A stretch of DNA of 64,000 bases from assembly GCF_001667585.1 (NCBI RefSeq), contig NZ_LZJZ01000122.1, forward strand, positions 62,001 through 126,000. The letters run 5' to 3'. The translations under genes were made by a program, and so were the position numbers. The DNA is from Mycobacterium sp. E2733. Its GTDB lineage: Bacteria; Actinomycetota; Actinomycetes; Mycobacteriales; Mycobacteriaceae. This document shows, piece by piece, positions 34,894 to 42,935 of the stretch. Position 1 is the stretch's first letter. The number at the start of each line of letters is the position of its first letter. The notes under the pieces were generated by a model that saw only the letters and a program-made list of their open reading frames with translations, was not told where the DNA came from and did not search any database.

Positions 34894-35952
34894 TTAACGT
34901 GGCGGCCGTAGCCGGAGCTCACCCGACATCAGCAGGGGCAGCAGCGCGTCGCGGAAGGCGGTCAGCCCGGCGCTCTCGGTGCGACGCGTGTGGCACAGCG
35001 CCCCCAGGTCGGTGATCGTTCGCAACGCCGCGGCGGGCAGGCACCGGACGTCCGGGACCGTGACGTCCAACAGATCGCGTGGCTGGATCCGCTGATGGCT
35101 CCCCGAAGTCCCGGCGACCCGGCGTTGCAGCCGTTCGGAGACGTCCGGTTGCCGCACGGCCGACCACAGGGCCGAGGTGTCGACGCCGATCGGCCTCAGC
35201 ACGACGAACTCGCTACTGGCCAGGGCCATCTCCGGCGGCAGGCTCAGCACATTCCAGATCCGCGGAATTCGGGGATTCAGCTTCGCGAACAAGACGCACG
35301 GCTCCGACAGGAGGAACTTGCCGCTCCGGATGGACTCGGCGCTCACCACCCGAGGCTTCGCCCCGTCGTCGAACGCCGGAAGGCTGAAGTGGGCGACCAC
35401 CTCGTCGAACTCGGCCACGCTGCGGAACGCCGTCGACCGGTCCGCCAGGCTGGACAGCGGCGCGCGTTCGCGGGCCGACTCCGCGATGGCGACCATCACG
35501 TTCTCGGCGGTCTCGATCACCCGTTCGTTGGCGGACACCTTGTCGTCGAGGGAGCCGAGCAGTCCGGCGATCGCCTGGCGCTGTGGCGCACCCACGCTGC
35601 GCACCGCAACGTCTCGCAGGATCCGCTGGCTGAGCAGCGGCTGCCCAGATCCGCAGCGGTGATCACCCAGCCGGCAGGTTTGTAACGCGTAGTACCAATA
35701 CCGCGTCTCGCGTGGGTTTTTGGCCCGGCAGACCAGTGCGTTCTCGGTGACCCAGACGTCGGAGTCGCAGTACCGCAGGCTGCCGCACTGCGCCCCCACG
35801 CGCCCGACGACGATCAGCGGACCGGCGGCGTTCGGTTGCGCGGCGTCACCGATGGGCCCGTTGGCGCCGTAGACGCGAAAGCGCCCGCCCGGCGACCGCC
35901 GCGGCGCGCTGCCGGTGCTGAAGACCAGGTGGTCACCCAGCGTGGTGATCAC
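34894..35952 (-). CDS. hsdS: type I restriction-modification specificity subunit HsdS
   Basis: A 352-residue DNA-recognition subunit that directs HsdM to a bipartite target. Two variable recognition domains (about 1-115 and 170-290) are each followed by a conserved helical spacer. The first spacer is RQAIAGLLGSLDDKVSANERVIE, and the second is ITDLGALCHTRRTESAGLTAFRDALLPLLMSGEL. The matching spacers show a complete half-symmetric subunit, slightly short for the family. The corresponding M. tuberculosis gene hsdS.1 is only a fragment. It overlaps hsdM by 4 bp (ATGA). Confidence 0.9.
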   Translation of the reverse strand: MITTLGDHLVFSTGSAPRRSPGGRFRVYGANGPIGDAAQPNAAGPLIVVGRVGAQCGSLRYCDSDVWVTENALVCRAKNPRETRYWYYALQTCRLGDHRCGSGQPLLSQRILRDVAVRSVGAPQRQAIAGLLGSLDDKVSANERVIETAENVMVAIAESARERAPLSSLADRSTAFRSVAEFDEVVAHFSLPAFDDGAKPRVVSAESIRSGKFLLSEPCVLFAKLNPRIPRIWNVLSLPPEMALASSEFVVLRPIGVDTSALWSAVRQPDVSERLQRRVAGTSGSHQRIQPRDLLDVTVPDVRCLPAAALRTITDLGALCHTRRTESAGLTAFRDALLPLLMSGELRLRPPR

Positions 35953-37316
35953 CGGAGCCGCTCGAGTTGTTGGCGCACAACATCTTCCAATCGCGCGGAT
36001 TCGTCGAGGGCGGCCAGCAGGTCACCGGTCAGCCGGGCGATCTTTTGGTCGGCCGGCTCGCCGCCCTCGGTGACGGCGGGCGCACCGACGTAGCGTCCCG
36101 GCGCAAGGGTGTAGCCGGCCGCGGCAATGTCATCCAGCGATGCGGACCCGCAGAACCCTGGAACATCATGGTAGGAAATGCCTTTCGCGGGGGTCGACGC
36201 GCGCCACGCGTGATAGGCGTCGCCGATCCGGACGACCTCCTCGTGCGTCAGCGCCCGCTCGGCGCGATCCACCAGGCAGCCGAGCCCGCGGGCGTCGATG
36301 AACAGCACCTGCCCGGACCGGGTGCCCTTGTCCTGCTCAAAGAACCACAGGCACACCGGAATCGACGTGCTGCGAAACAGCTGCGCCGGCAGAGCGACCA
36401 TGCACGACACCAGGTCGGCATCGACGATCCGCGCACGAATCTCACCTTCCCCGACCGCATTTGACGACATCGAGCCGTTGGCCATGACCACACCGGCCTT
36501 GCCGCCCGGGGCCAGTTTGGACAGGATGTGCTGAATCCATGCGTAGTTGGCGTTGCCGGCGGGCGGGACACCGAAGCGCCAGCGCGGGTCGCGCTCGTCG
36601 CGGGCCCAATCCCTGATGTTGAAGGGCGGATTGGCCATCACGTAATCCATCTGCACGCCGGCATGCTGGTCGTCGACGAACGTGTCGGCCCACCGCGCGC
36701 CGAGGCCGCTGCTGTCGATGCCGTGCACCGCGAGGTTCATCTTCGCCATCTGCCAGGTATGCTCGACGCTTTCCTGCCCGTAAATCGTGACCTCCGCGGG
36801 GTTGCCGTCATGTTCGGCGATGAACCGCTCGGTCTGCACGAACATCCCTCCCGAGCCGCAGCATGGGTCATACACCCGCCCGCTCGACGGCTCGAGCACC
36901 TCGACGATCACCCGGACCACGCTGGGCGGCGTGAAGAATTCGCCCCCGCGGCGCCCTTCCGCGCGGGCGAACTTGCCCAGGAAGTATTCGTAGACCTCGC
37001 CCATCACGTCCCGGGCGTGGCCACCCCCACCGAATCGTGCGCCGTCGAGCAGGCGCAGCAGCTCCCCGAGGCGGCGATGGTCGAGCTTCTCGTATAGCCG
37101 CGGGAGCGTCGCGGCCTCCATCGCGTCGTCGACGAGCCGACCGATGTCCGGCGATTCGGCGTTGTGCGCCAGGCACTTCCATTGCGCATCGAAGGCGTGC
37201 TTGAGGAACACCAATCCGAGGATCACGTCCTTGTACTGGCCGGCCGAAAGGGAGCCACGCAGCTTGTTGGCCGCCTTCCAGAGCGTGTCTTTGAGTTCTT
37301 TGTCCGTTGCCCGCAT
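35949..37316 (-). CDS. hsdM: type I N6-adenine methyltransferase HsdM, compact form
   Basis: A 455-residue methyltransferase subunit. The SAM motif DPCCGSGGMF and catalytic NPPF (in DYVMANPPFNIRDW) are intact. The helical N-terminal domain is short. After VILGLVFLKHAFDA it goes straight to QWKCLAHNAESPDIGRL, omitting about 50 residues that the M. tuberculosis protein (540 residues) has here as I recall it. Another short gap precedes LPRLYEKL. The ATG at 37316 (MRATDKELKDTLWKA) overlaps the ycaQ-like stop by one base (TGATG). No hsdR is present, so this looks like a solitary methylase. Confidence 0.9.
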   Translation of the reverse strand: MRATDKELKDTLWKAANKLRGSLSAGQYKDVILGLVFLKHAFDAQWKCLAHNAESPDIGRLVDDAMEAATLPRLYEKLDHRRLGELLRLLDGARFGGGGHARDVMGEVYEYFLGKFARAEGRRGGEFFTPPSVVRVIVEVLEPSSGRVYDPCCGSGGMFVQTERFIAEHDGNPAEVTIYGQESVEHTWQMAKMNLAVHGIDSSGLGARWADTFVDDQHAGVQMDYVMANPPFNIRDWARDERDPRWRFGVPPAGNANYAWIQHILSKLAPGGKAGVVMANGSMSSNAVGEGEIRARIVDADLVSCMVALPAQLFRSTSIPVCLWFFEQDKGTRSGQVLFIDARGLGCLVDRAERALTHEEVVRIGDAYHAWRASTPAKGISYHDVPGFCGSASLDDIAAAGYTLAPGRYVGAPAVTEGGEPADQKIARLTGDLLAALDESARLEDVVRQQLERLR

Positions 37317-38530
37317 CAGCTGGCCGCCCGCAGGCCGGCGGCCAGGTCGCCCCGGGTGGCGACGCTGAACCCGCCGAGTCCCAGCCACGACGCCATGGAA
37401 TGCAGTTCGCCGGCCAGCGCCTCCACCACGCGCGGCCGAGGTGCGCCGGGTTCACCGAACGCGCCCATGACGCGCAGCGTGTCGGCGGCGCGGTCGGCCT
37501 TGAGGTCGACCCGCGCGACCAACTGCCCGTCCATCAGCAGCGGCCACACGTAGTAGCCGTACCGGCGCTTGTGGGCCGGGGTGTAGATCTCGATGCGGTA
37601 GTGGAAACCGAACAGCCGCTCAACCCGGGGACGAAAGAAGATCAGCGGGTCGAACGGGCACAACAGCGCGGTGCCCCGGTCGGCGCGCGGAACCGCGCGG
37701 CCGGTGCGCAGATAAGCCGGCGCGGGCCAGCCGTCGACGTCGACCCGCTCGATCTCACCCGCGGCCACCAAGTCGGCGACCGCCGGCTTGACCTGCTGGG
37801 CCGACAGCCGGAAGTAGTCGCGAATGTCGGCTTCGGTGCCCACGCCGAGCGCTGTCGCCGCCCGCAGCGTGAGTTCCCTGACGGCCTGCTCGTCGTCGAC
37901 CTCGCGCGCCAGCACCTTCGCCGGCAGCACCCGTTCCACCAGGTCGTAGTGCCGGGCGAAGCCCACCCGGGTGGCCGTCGTGAGCACCCCGGCCGCAAAG
38001 AGCGCCTCGGCGACCCACTTGGTGTCGCTGCGGTTCCACCAGGTGCCCTTCTTCCGCCGGGGTTCGGCGGCCAGGTGCGCTTCGATCTGCCCCGCGGTGC
38101 TGGGGCCGAGTTCGGCGAGGGCCGCGACGATGTCCTCGGCGAGCTGGGGATTGGCCTTGACGATGTGGACGCCCCAACGGCCGTGGCGGTACTGGCGCAT
38201 CCGCCAGCGCAGCAGCGGCCAGTCGTCGACGGCCATCAGGGCCGCCTCGTGCGCCCAGTACTCGGCCAGCAGCCGCGACGAACGGGGGCCCCAGGCGGCG
38301 CGGTCCAGCACGTCGCGGTCGTAGGGCCCGAGCCGGCTGAACACCGGCGCGTAGTGGGCGCGCACCGCGACCGATACCGAATCCAACTGCAGCACTTGGA
38401 TTCTCGATATCAGCCGCTTCAGGTGGGCGCGGGTGATCGGGCCCGCGGGCCGTGGCTCGCTAAAGCCTTGGGCCGCAACGGCGATCCGCCGGGCTTGCGC
38501 GGTCGACAGCCTTTGGGTCCGGATCGACAC
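37316..38530 (-). CDS. YcaQ/AlkX-type winged-helix DNA glycosylase
   Basis: A 404-residue protein of the HTH_42 (YcaQ/AlkX/AlkZ) superfamily of tandem winged-helix DNA glycosylases, which unhook bulky or crosslinked alkyl bases. The N-terminal LSTAQARRIAVAAQGF and the catalytic-region motif IQVLQLDSVSVAVRAHY, with the Q-x-D signature (QLD, about residues 48-50), are present. The C-terminus has LCPFDPLIFFRPRVERLFGF and HKRRYGYYVWPLL, also typical. Its stop overlaps the hsdM start by one base, so both belong to one transcript. The lesion substrate is inferred only from family. Confidence 0.85.
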   Translation of the reverse strand: MSIRTQRLSTAQARRIAVAAQGFSEPRPAGPITRAHLKRLISRIQVLQLDSVSVAVRAHYAPVFSRLGPYDRDVLDRAAWGPRSSRLLAEYWAHEAALMAVDDWPLLRWRMRQYRHGRWGVHIVKANPQLAEDIVAALAELGPSTAGQIEAHLAAEPRRKKGTWWNRSDTKWVAEALFAAGVLTTATRVGFARHYDLVERVLPAKVLAREVDDEQAVRELTLRAATALGVGTEADIRDYFRLSAQQVKPAVADLVAAGEIERVDVDGWPAPAYLRTGRAVPRADRGTALLCPFDPLIFFRPRVERLFGFHYRIEIYTPAHKRRYGYYVWPLLMDGQLVARVDLKADRAADTLRVMGAFGEPGAPRPRVVEALAGELHSMASWLGLGGFSVATRGDLAAGLRAAS

Positions 38531-38578
38531 GGCGCCGAGAATACCGCCCGGGTGCGACAGCGCCCGGCGGCGACGCGG

Positions 38579-39280
38579 CTAGCCCGTGCTGACTTTCCCG
38601 TCCAGCGGCACCACGACGCTCGGCTCCGGTGCATTCTTCTGTTCTTGGTAGGCCGACTCGAGAGCGGCCGGAACCGCTTCCAGGTCCCGGTACACGCCCA
38701 TCAGCTGCTCGAGGACATTGATCCGTTGCTTGATCGCCTCGTCCGCCGCGCGCCGGGCCTGTTCGCGATAGTGGTCGGCCTCGCGCTGGGCGTCGCGCCA
38801 CGCCTTGTCGATCGCCGTTTCCGTCTCGGCGCGCATCTCGGCCAGTTCGGCCTCGAGCTGTTTCTTGGCTTCCTCGTAATCGGTTTCCATGGCTTTTCGC
38901 TGCTCGGCCATCTCCGCCAACTCCTCTTCGTGCTTTCGCTGCGCGGCCTCGACCTCAGCCTCGGTCGCTGCGATCAGCGCGTCCGCTTCACTCCGCGCCT
39001 CGGCCTGCATCTCGGAGACCTCCTCGACCGCGCGTTGCAGCATCTTCGCCATCCGGCGCTGCACCGCGTGGGGTGAGGGTGAGGTGTCGGTGAGGACGGC
39101 GACCTCCTTGCGCAGCGCGGCCGTTTGGTCGCCGGCTTCCTTCAGCCGGGATCTCAGGCTCTCGACGTCGTCGATCAACAGCTGCTGCTTGGTGGTCAAC
39201 ATCTCGATGTGGGCGTCGACCGCAGCAGGGTCGTAGCCCCTGAACATGCGAGTGAACGCTTTCGTGGGTTCGGTTATCAC
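38579..39280 (-). CDS. DivIVA-domain coiled-coil protein
   Basis: A 233-residue protein with an N-terminal DivIVA-type membrane-curvature motif (FTRMFRGYDPAAVDAHIEML, about residues 10-29). A long coiled coil runs from about 30 to 205. It is rich in Glu, Ala and Arg (KAMETDYEEAKKQLEAELAEM). It resembles mycobacterial DivIVA/SepIVA-like scaffold proteins of pole and septum, but is neither Wag31 nor SepIVA by position. The start is GTG 39280 or the TTG two codons earlier; GGAGGGGG lies just upstream. The longer open frame into dfrA is not coding. It sits between dfrA and the ycaQ-like gene. Confidence 0.8.
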   Translation of the reverse strand: MITEPTKAFTRMFRGYDPAAVDAHIEMLTTKQQLLIDDVESLRSRLKEAGDQTAALRKEVAVLTDTSPSPHAVQRRMAKMLQRAVEEVSEMQAEARSEADALIAATEAEVEAAQRKHEEELAEMAEQRKAMETDYEEAKKQLEAELAEMRAETETAIDKAWRDAQREADHYREQARRAADEAIKQRINVLEQLMGVYRDLEAVPAALESAYQEQKNAPEPSVVVPLDGKVSTG

Positions 39281-39366
39281 TGCCAATACCCCCTCCTGGC
39301 AACGTGTGGTGACGTAGAGAGACCGACCCCCGTGTCCGAGTATGTCACGGACGCGGAGACCAACGC

Positions 39367-39864
39367 CTATCCCCGACGGTAGCTGTGCAGCCGGTACCGC
39401 AACCCCGTGCGGCTGACCTGCCACTCCCCCGTCTCACCGAGCCAGGCGTCGTCGAGCACCGGCGCCAGCGCGTCGTCGTCGTCGCGACGCAGGTCGACTT
39501 CGACCTCGGTGACCTCGCACCGGGTGGCGTGGGGCAGCGCGAGCAGATAGACCTGCTCGCCACCGATCACCCACGTCTCGGGCTCGGTCTCGGAACCAGC
39601 AAGAGCCGCCTCGAGCGACCCGACGACCCGCGCCCCGTCGGCCACGAAGTCCTTCCGGCGCGACAGTACGACATTCCTGCGACCGGGCAGCGGCCGGACC
39701 TTCGTCGGCAGCGACTCCCACGTGCGCCGGCCCATGACCACGGTGTGGCCGATGGTCAGCTCTTTGAAGCGGGCCAGGTCTTCGGGCACCCGCCACGGGA
39801 TGTCGCCACCGCGGCCGATGACACCCGACGTCGACTGAGCCCACACCAGGCCGACGTCGGTCAT
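39367..39864 (-). CDS. dfrA: dihydrofolate reductase
   Basis: A 165-residue enzyme reducing dihydrofolate to tetrahydrofolate with NADPH, regenerating the cofactor consumed by ThyA. Active-site region GVIGRGGDIPWRVPEDLARFKE, NADPH-binding VVMGRRTWESLP and WVIGGEQVYLLALP are present. The ATG at 39864 has GGGAG about 10 nt upstream; a GTG 3 codons earlier is less likely. It lies 52 bp downstream of thyA, an arrangement matching its metabolic role. Confidence 0.96.
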   Translation of the reverse strand: MTDVGLVWAQSTSGVIGRGGDIPWRVPEDLARFKELTIGHTVVMGRRTWESLPTKVRPLPGRRNVVLSRRKDFVADGARVVGSLEAALAGSETEPETWVIGGEQVYLLALPHATRCEVTEVEVDLRRDDDDALAPVLDDAWLGETGEWQVSRTGLRYRLHSYRRG

Positions 39865-39916
39865 ATGCGCCACTCCCTGACCCCGGCTATGCCGGCGTCA
39901 TCGTCGTCGGCGCGCG

Positions 39917-40717
39917 TCATACGGCGACGGGGGCTTTGATCGCGGGGTGCGGGTCGTAGTTCTTCACGACGACGTCGTCGTAGGTGTAGTCGAAGATCGA
40001 ATCCCGTTGTGCCAATACAAGTTCGGGATACGGCCGGGGCTCGCGACCGAGCTGGGTCCGCACCTGCTCGACGTGGTTGTCGTAAATGTGGCAGTCGCCG
40101 CCCGTCCAGACGAACTCACCCACCGACAGACCGGCCTGGGCGGCCATCATGTGGGTGAGCAGCGCGTAGCTGGCTATGTTGAACGGCACACCGAGAAACA
40201 GGTCGGCGCTGCGCTGATACAGCTGGCAGCTGAGCCGACCGTCGGCCACGTAGAACTGGAAGAACGCGTGGCACGGCGGCAGCGCCATTTGCGGGATCTC
40301 CCCGACGTTCCATGCCGACACGATGATGCGCCGCGAGTTCGGGTCGGTGCGCAGCAAGTCCAGCGCCGCGGTGATCTGGTCGACGTGCTCACCCGTCGGC
40401 GTCGGCCAGGATCGCCACTGCACGCCGTATATCGGCCCCAGATCGCCTGTGTCGCTTGCCCATTCATCCCAGATAGTGACGCCGTGCTCGTGCAGCCAGG
40501 CTACGTTCGAGTCTCCGCGCAGGAACCACAGCAACTCGTAGACGACCGACTTCAGGTGCACCTTCTTGGTGGTGAGCAGCGGGAAGCCGGCCGACAGGTC
40601 ATAGCGCAGCTGCTGGCCGAACAGGCTGCGGGTCCCGGTGCCGGTGCGGTCGGCTTTGGCCGTGCCCCGCTCGAGCACCAGGCGCAGCAGGTCCTCGTAG
40701 GGGGTGGGTATCGGCAC
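39917..40717 (-). CDS. thyA: thymidylate synthase ThyA
   Basis: A 266-residue classical thymidylate synthase methylating dUMP with methylene-tetrahydrofolate, which is oxidised to dihydrofolate. The nucleophile is Cys149 in ALPPCHAFFQFYV; Arg-containing DRTGTGTRSLFG binds phosphate; QRSADLFLGVPFNIASYALL is conserved. It is the first gene of the minus-strand run continuing through dfrA to rnj. The 154-bp region upstream holds a direct repeat. Confidence 0.97.
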   Translation of the reverse strand: MPIPTPYEDLLRLVLERGTAKADRTGTGTRSLFGQQLRYDLSAGFPLLTTKKVHLKSVVYELLWFLRGDSNVAWLHEHGVTIWDEWASDTGDLGPIYGVQWRSWPTPTGEHVDQITAALDLLRTDPNSRRIIVSAWNVGEIPQMALPPCHAFFQFYVADGRLSCQLYQRSADLFLGVPFNIASYALLTHMMAAQAGLSVGEFVWTGGDCHIYDNHVEQVRTQLGREPRPYPELVLAQRDSIFDYTYDDVVVKNYDPHPAIKAPVAV

Positions 40718-40728
40718 GCGGCCAGCTT

Positions 40729-40856
40729 AGCGGCGATCGCAAGCGCGGCGAAGCCGGGCGCGGCGGGTCGACGCCAGTTTTACCCAGCGGCGATCGCAAG
40801 CGCGGCGAAGCCGGGCGCGGCGGGTCGACGCCATATTTCGCGCCGCGATCGCTGGG
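40729..40856. repeat. tandem 48-bp intergenic repeat with inverted end
   Basis: Two identical 48-bp copies, 40729-40776 and 40786-40833, are separated by 9 bp. Each begins AGCGGCGATCGCAAGCGCGG and ends GCGGGTCGACGCCA. The right flank carries GCGATCGCTGGG (40845-40856), an inverted match to CCCAGCGGCGATCGC (40783-40797) apart from one inserted G. The block fills the divergent thyA/dienelactone-hydrolase promoter region. A related single copy lies at 26679-26723. Confidence 0.85.
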
Positions 40857-40871
40857 AGTAAAACGGAGGCC

Positions 40872-41612
40872 ATGCCGAAAATCACCGACAGCGTCACCAC
40901 TCCCGACGGCTCCTGCCCCGTCGGCCTGTTCACCCCCGAAGGGTCCGGTCCCTGGCCCGGTGTCGTGATGTACTGCGACGCCGGCGGGGTGCGCGACACG
41001 TTCGACCAGATGGCCGCCAAGCTGGCCGGATTCGGTTACGCGGTGCTGCTTCCCGACGTGTACTACCGCAGCGGCGAGTGGGCCCCATTCGACATGGCCA
41101 CCGTTTTCGGCGACGACCGGGAACGCAGGCGGCTGTTCGGCATGATCGGCAGCGTCACCCCGGACAAGATGGCCAGGGATGCGGTCGCCTTGTTCGAGTA
41201 CCTGTCGGGCCGCCCCGAGGTGTCCGGGGAGCGCTTCGGCGTGTGTGGCTATTGCATGGGCGGGCGCACGTCGCTGGTGGTCGCCGGCCGGGTGCCCGAG
41301 CGCGTCGCCGCTGCGGCGTCATTCCACGGCGGCGGTCTGGTGACCGACACGGCGGACAGCCCGCATCTGCTGGCCGACCGGATGAGCGCGACGGTGTATG
41401 TGGGTGGCGCCAAGGACGACGCTTCCTTCACGCGCGACAACGCCGAGCAACTCGACAAGGCGCTGACCGCAGCCGGTGTGCAGCACACCATCGAGTGGTA
41501 TCCGGCGGGCCACGGGTTCGCGGTTCCGGACAATGCGCCGTACGACCCCGCCGCGGCCGAGCGGCACTGGCAGGCCATGACCGAGGTCTTCGGTTCCGCG
41601 TTACCGCGCTAG
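40872..41612 (+). CDS. dienelactone hydrolase family protein (Rv2765-like)
   Basis: A 246-residue alpha/beta hydrolase of the dienelactone hydrolase family with the cysteine nucleophile in FGVCGYCMGGRTS (second Cys of G-x-C-x-G-G) and His in YPAGHGFAVPDN. Substrate unknown; relatives open lactones or esters. AACGGAGG precedes the ATG. The 3' end overlaps the convergent glycosyltransferase by 12 bp. Confidence 0.88.
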   Translation: MPKITDSVTTPDGSCPVGLFTPEGSGPWPGVVMYCDAGGVRDTFDQMAAKLAGFGYAVLLPDVYYRSGEWAPFDMATVFGDDRERRRLFGMIGSVTPDKMARDAVALFEYLSGRPEVSGERFGVCGYCMGGRTSLVVAGRVPERVAAAASFHGGGLVTDTADSPHLLADRMSATVYVGGAKDDASFTRDNAEQLDKALTAAGVQHTIEWYPAGHGFAVPDNAPYDPAAAERHWQAMTEVFGSALPR

Positions 41613-42812
41613 GCCGTCCAGCAGCAACCTTGCCGCCACCGTCGCGCCGTCGGCGCGGATCGTTGCGGCCGCCCCACTCGCCGTCGCACGGATATCCGGG
41701 GACAGGGCAGTCTTGAGCGCGGCCGATAGGGACTCGGCGGTGGGCGCCGGGCCGTCGTGCGCGACACCGATGCCCAGGTCCGCCACCCGGCCGGCCCAAT
41801 ATGGCTGGTCGGCCCCCTGCGGCACCACCACCTGCGGCACACCGGCGCGCGCGGCGGTGGTCGTGGTGCCCGCGCCGCCGTGGTGTATGACGGCGGCGAC
41901 GTGGGCGAAGAGCGCCTGGTGGTTGAGCTCACCGACGGCGAGGCAGTCGTCGCGGTCGTCTATCGGGGCCAGGCCGGACCAGCCCCGGTAGAGAATCGCC
42001 CGGCGGCCGTGGGCGCGGACGGCCTCGGCGACCGCCCGGGACAGGCCGGTCGCGGCCCGCATGGGCATGCTGCCGAAGCCCACGTACACCGGTGCCGGGC
42101 GGGCGTCGAGGAACTCCGCCACGTCGGCCGGGAGGGGACGTTCGTCGGGCAGCAGCCACGCACCGGTCTGGACCACGTCGAGCCCGTTTCGCTCCGGCCA
42201 CGGGCCCATGGTTTCCGCCGCCAGCCACGGGCGCTCGGTAAGGGCGTAACGGCGGACGTCGTCCACCGGCGGCAGACCCAGCGGCGCACGGTGATTGTTG
42301 AGCGCCGCGCCGAACAGTGTGTTCATGTGCTGGGCGTCCATCCGCCACAGCACCCGGTTGTCGATCACGCCCGGCGGAAGCCGGCCGGCATACGTCGGGG
42401 GCAGATGGTGCGCTGACGGCAGGATGGTCGGTTGGTAGCTCACGTAGGCGTAGGGAATGCCCAGGCGCTCTGCGACGGACCGCGCCCCGGCCGCGACCGG
42501 CGGGAAGCCGGTCGCCACCAGCAGATCGCATCCGTCGGCCGCGGCCGCGACCGTGTCGAATTGCGCGGCCACCAGCCCGTCCAAGTGCCGCCGGAGGCCG
42601 TCTTCGGACGGCGTCGGGCCGGCAGCCATCACACGCCACGAATCGCCGAATGGCACCAGCGGCAGACCGATACCGGTCAGCAATTCCGCGAATTCGCGAT
42701 CCGGTGGCGCGCACACCCGAACCTCCGCGCCGAGCGCCCGCAACTGAACCCCGAGTGCCGCAAGCGGTTCGACCGCCCCGCGCGAATCGTGAGTGGACAG
42801 CAACACGCGCAT
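41601..42812 (-). CDS. GT1-family glycosyltransferase
   Basis: A 403-residue glycosyltransferase of the GtfA/vancomycin-glycopeptidolipid type. N-terminus MRVLLSTHDSRGAVEPLAAL; donor-binding signature VIHHGGAGTTTTAARAGVPQVVVPQGADQPYWAGRV near residues 315-350. Relatives in the M. avium complex glycosylate lipids such as glycopeptidolipids; the acceptor here is unknown. ATG 42812 preferred, with an in-frame start 5 codons upstream. It is different in sequence from the GT1 gene at 21.6-22.8 kb. Confidence 0.85.
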   Translation of the reverse strand: MRVLLSTHDSRGAVEPLAALGVQLRALGAEVRVCAPPDREFAELLTGIGLPLVPFGDSWRVMAAGPTPSEDGLRRHLDGLVAAQFDTVAAAADGCDLLVATGFPPVAAGARSVAERLGIPYAYVSYQPTILPSAHHLPPTYAGRLPPGVIDNRVLWRMDAQHMNTLFGAALNNHRAPLGLPPVDDVRRYALTERPWLAAETMGPWPERNGLDVVQTGAWLLPDERPLPADVAEFLDARPAPVYVGFGSMPMRAATGLSRAVAEAVRAHGRRAILYRGWSGLAPIDDRDDCLAVGELNHQALFAHVAAVIHHGGAGTTTTAARAGVPQVVVPQGADQPYWAGRVADLGIGVAHDGPAPTAESLSAALKTALSPDIRATASGAAATIRADGATVAARLLLDGLAR

Positions 42813-42935
42813 CCGACACCTTCGCATGAAACGGCGGCCCGCGCCGCGTCGATCCGCAGGCAGATTCTCATGATGACGCGAATACCGTGGCGCAACAACA
42901 AAGTTCGCACTCCGCGGCGGGCCGCGGGGAAAAAT

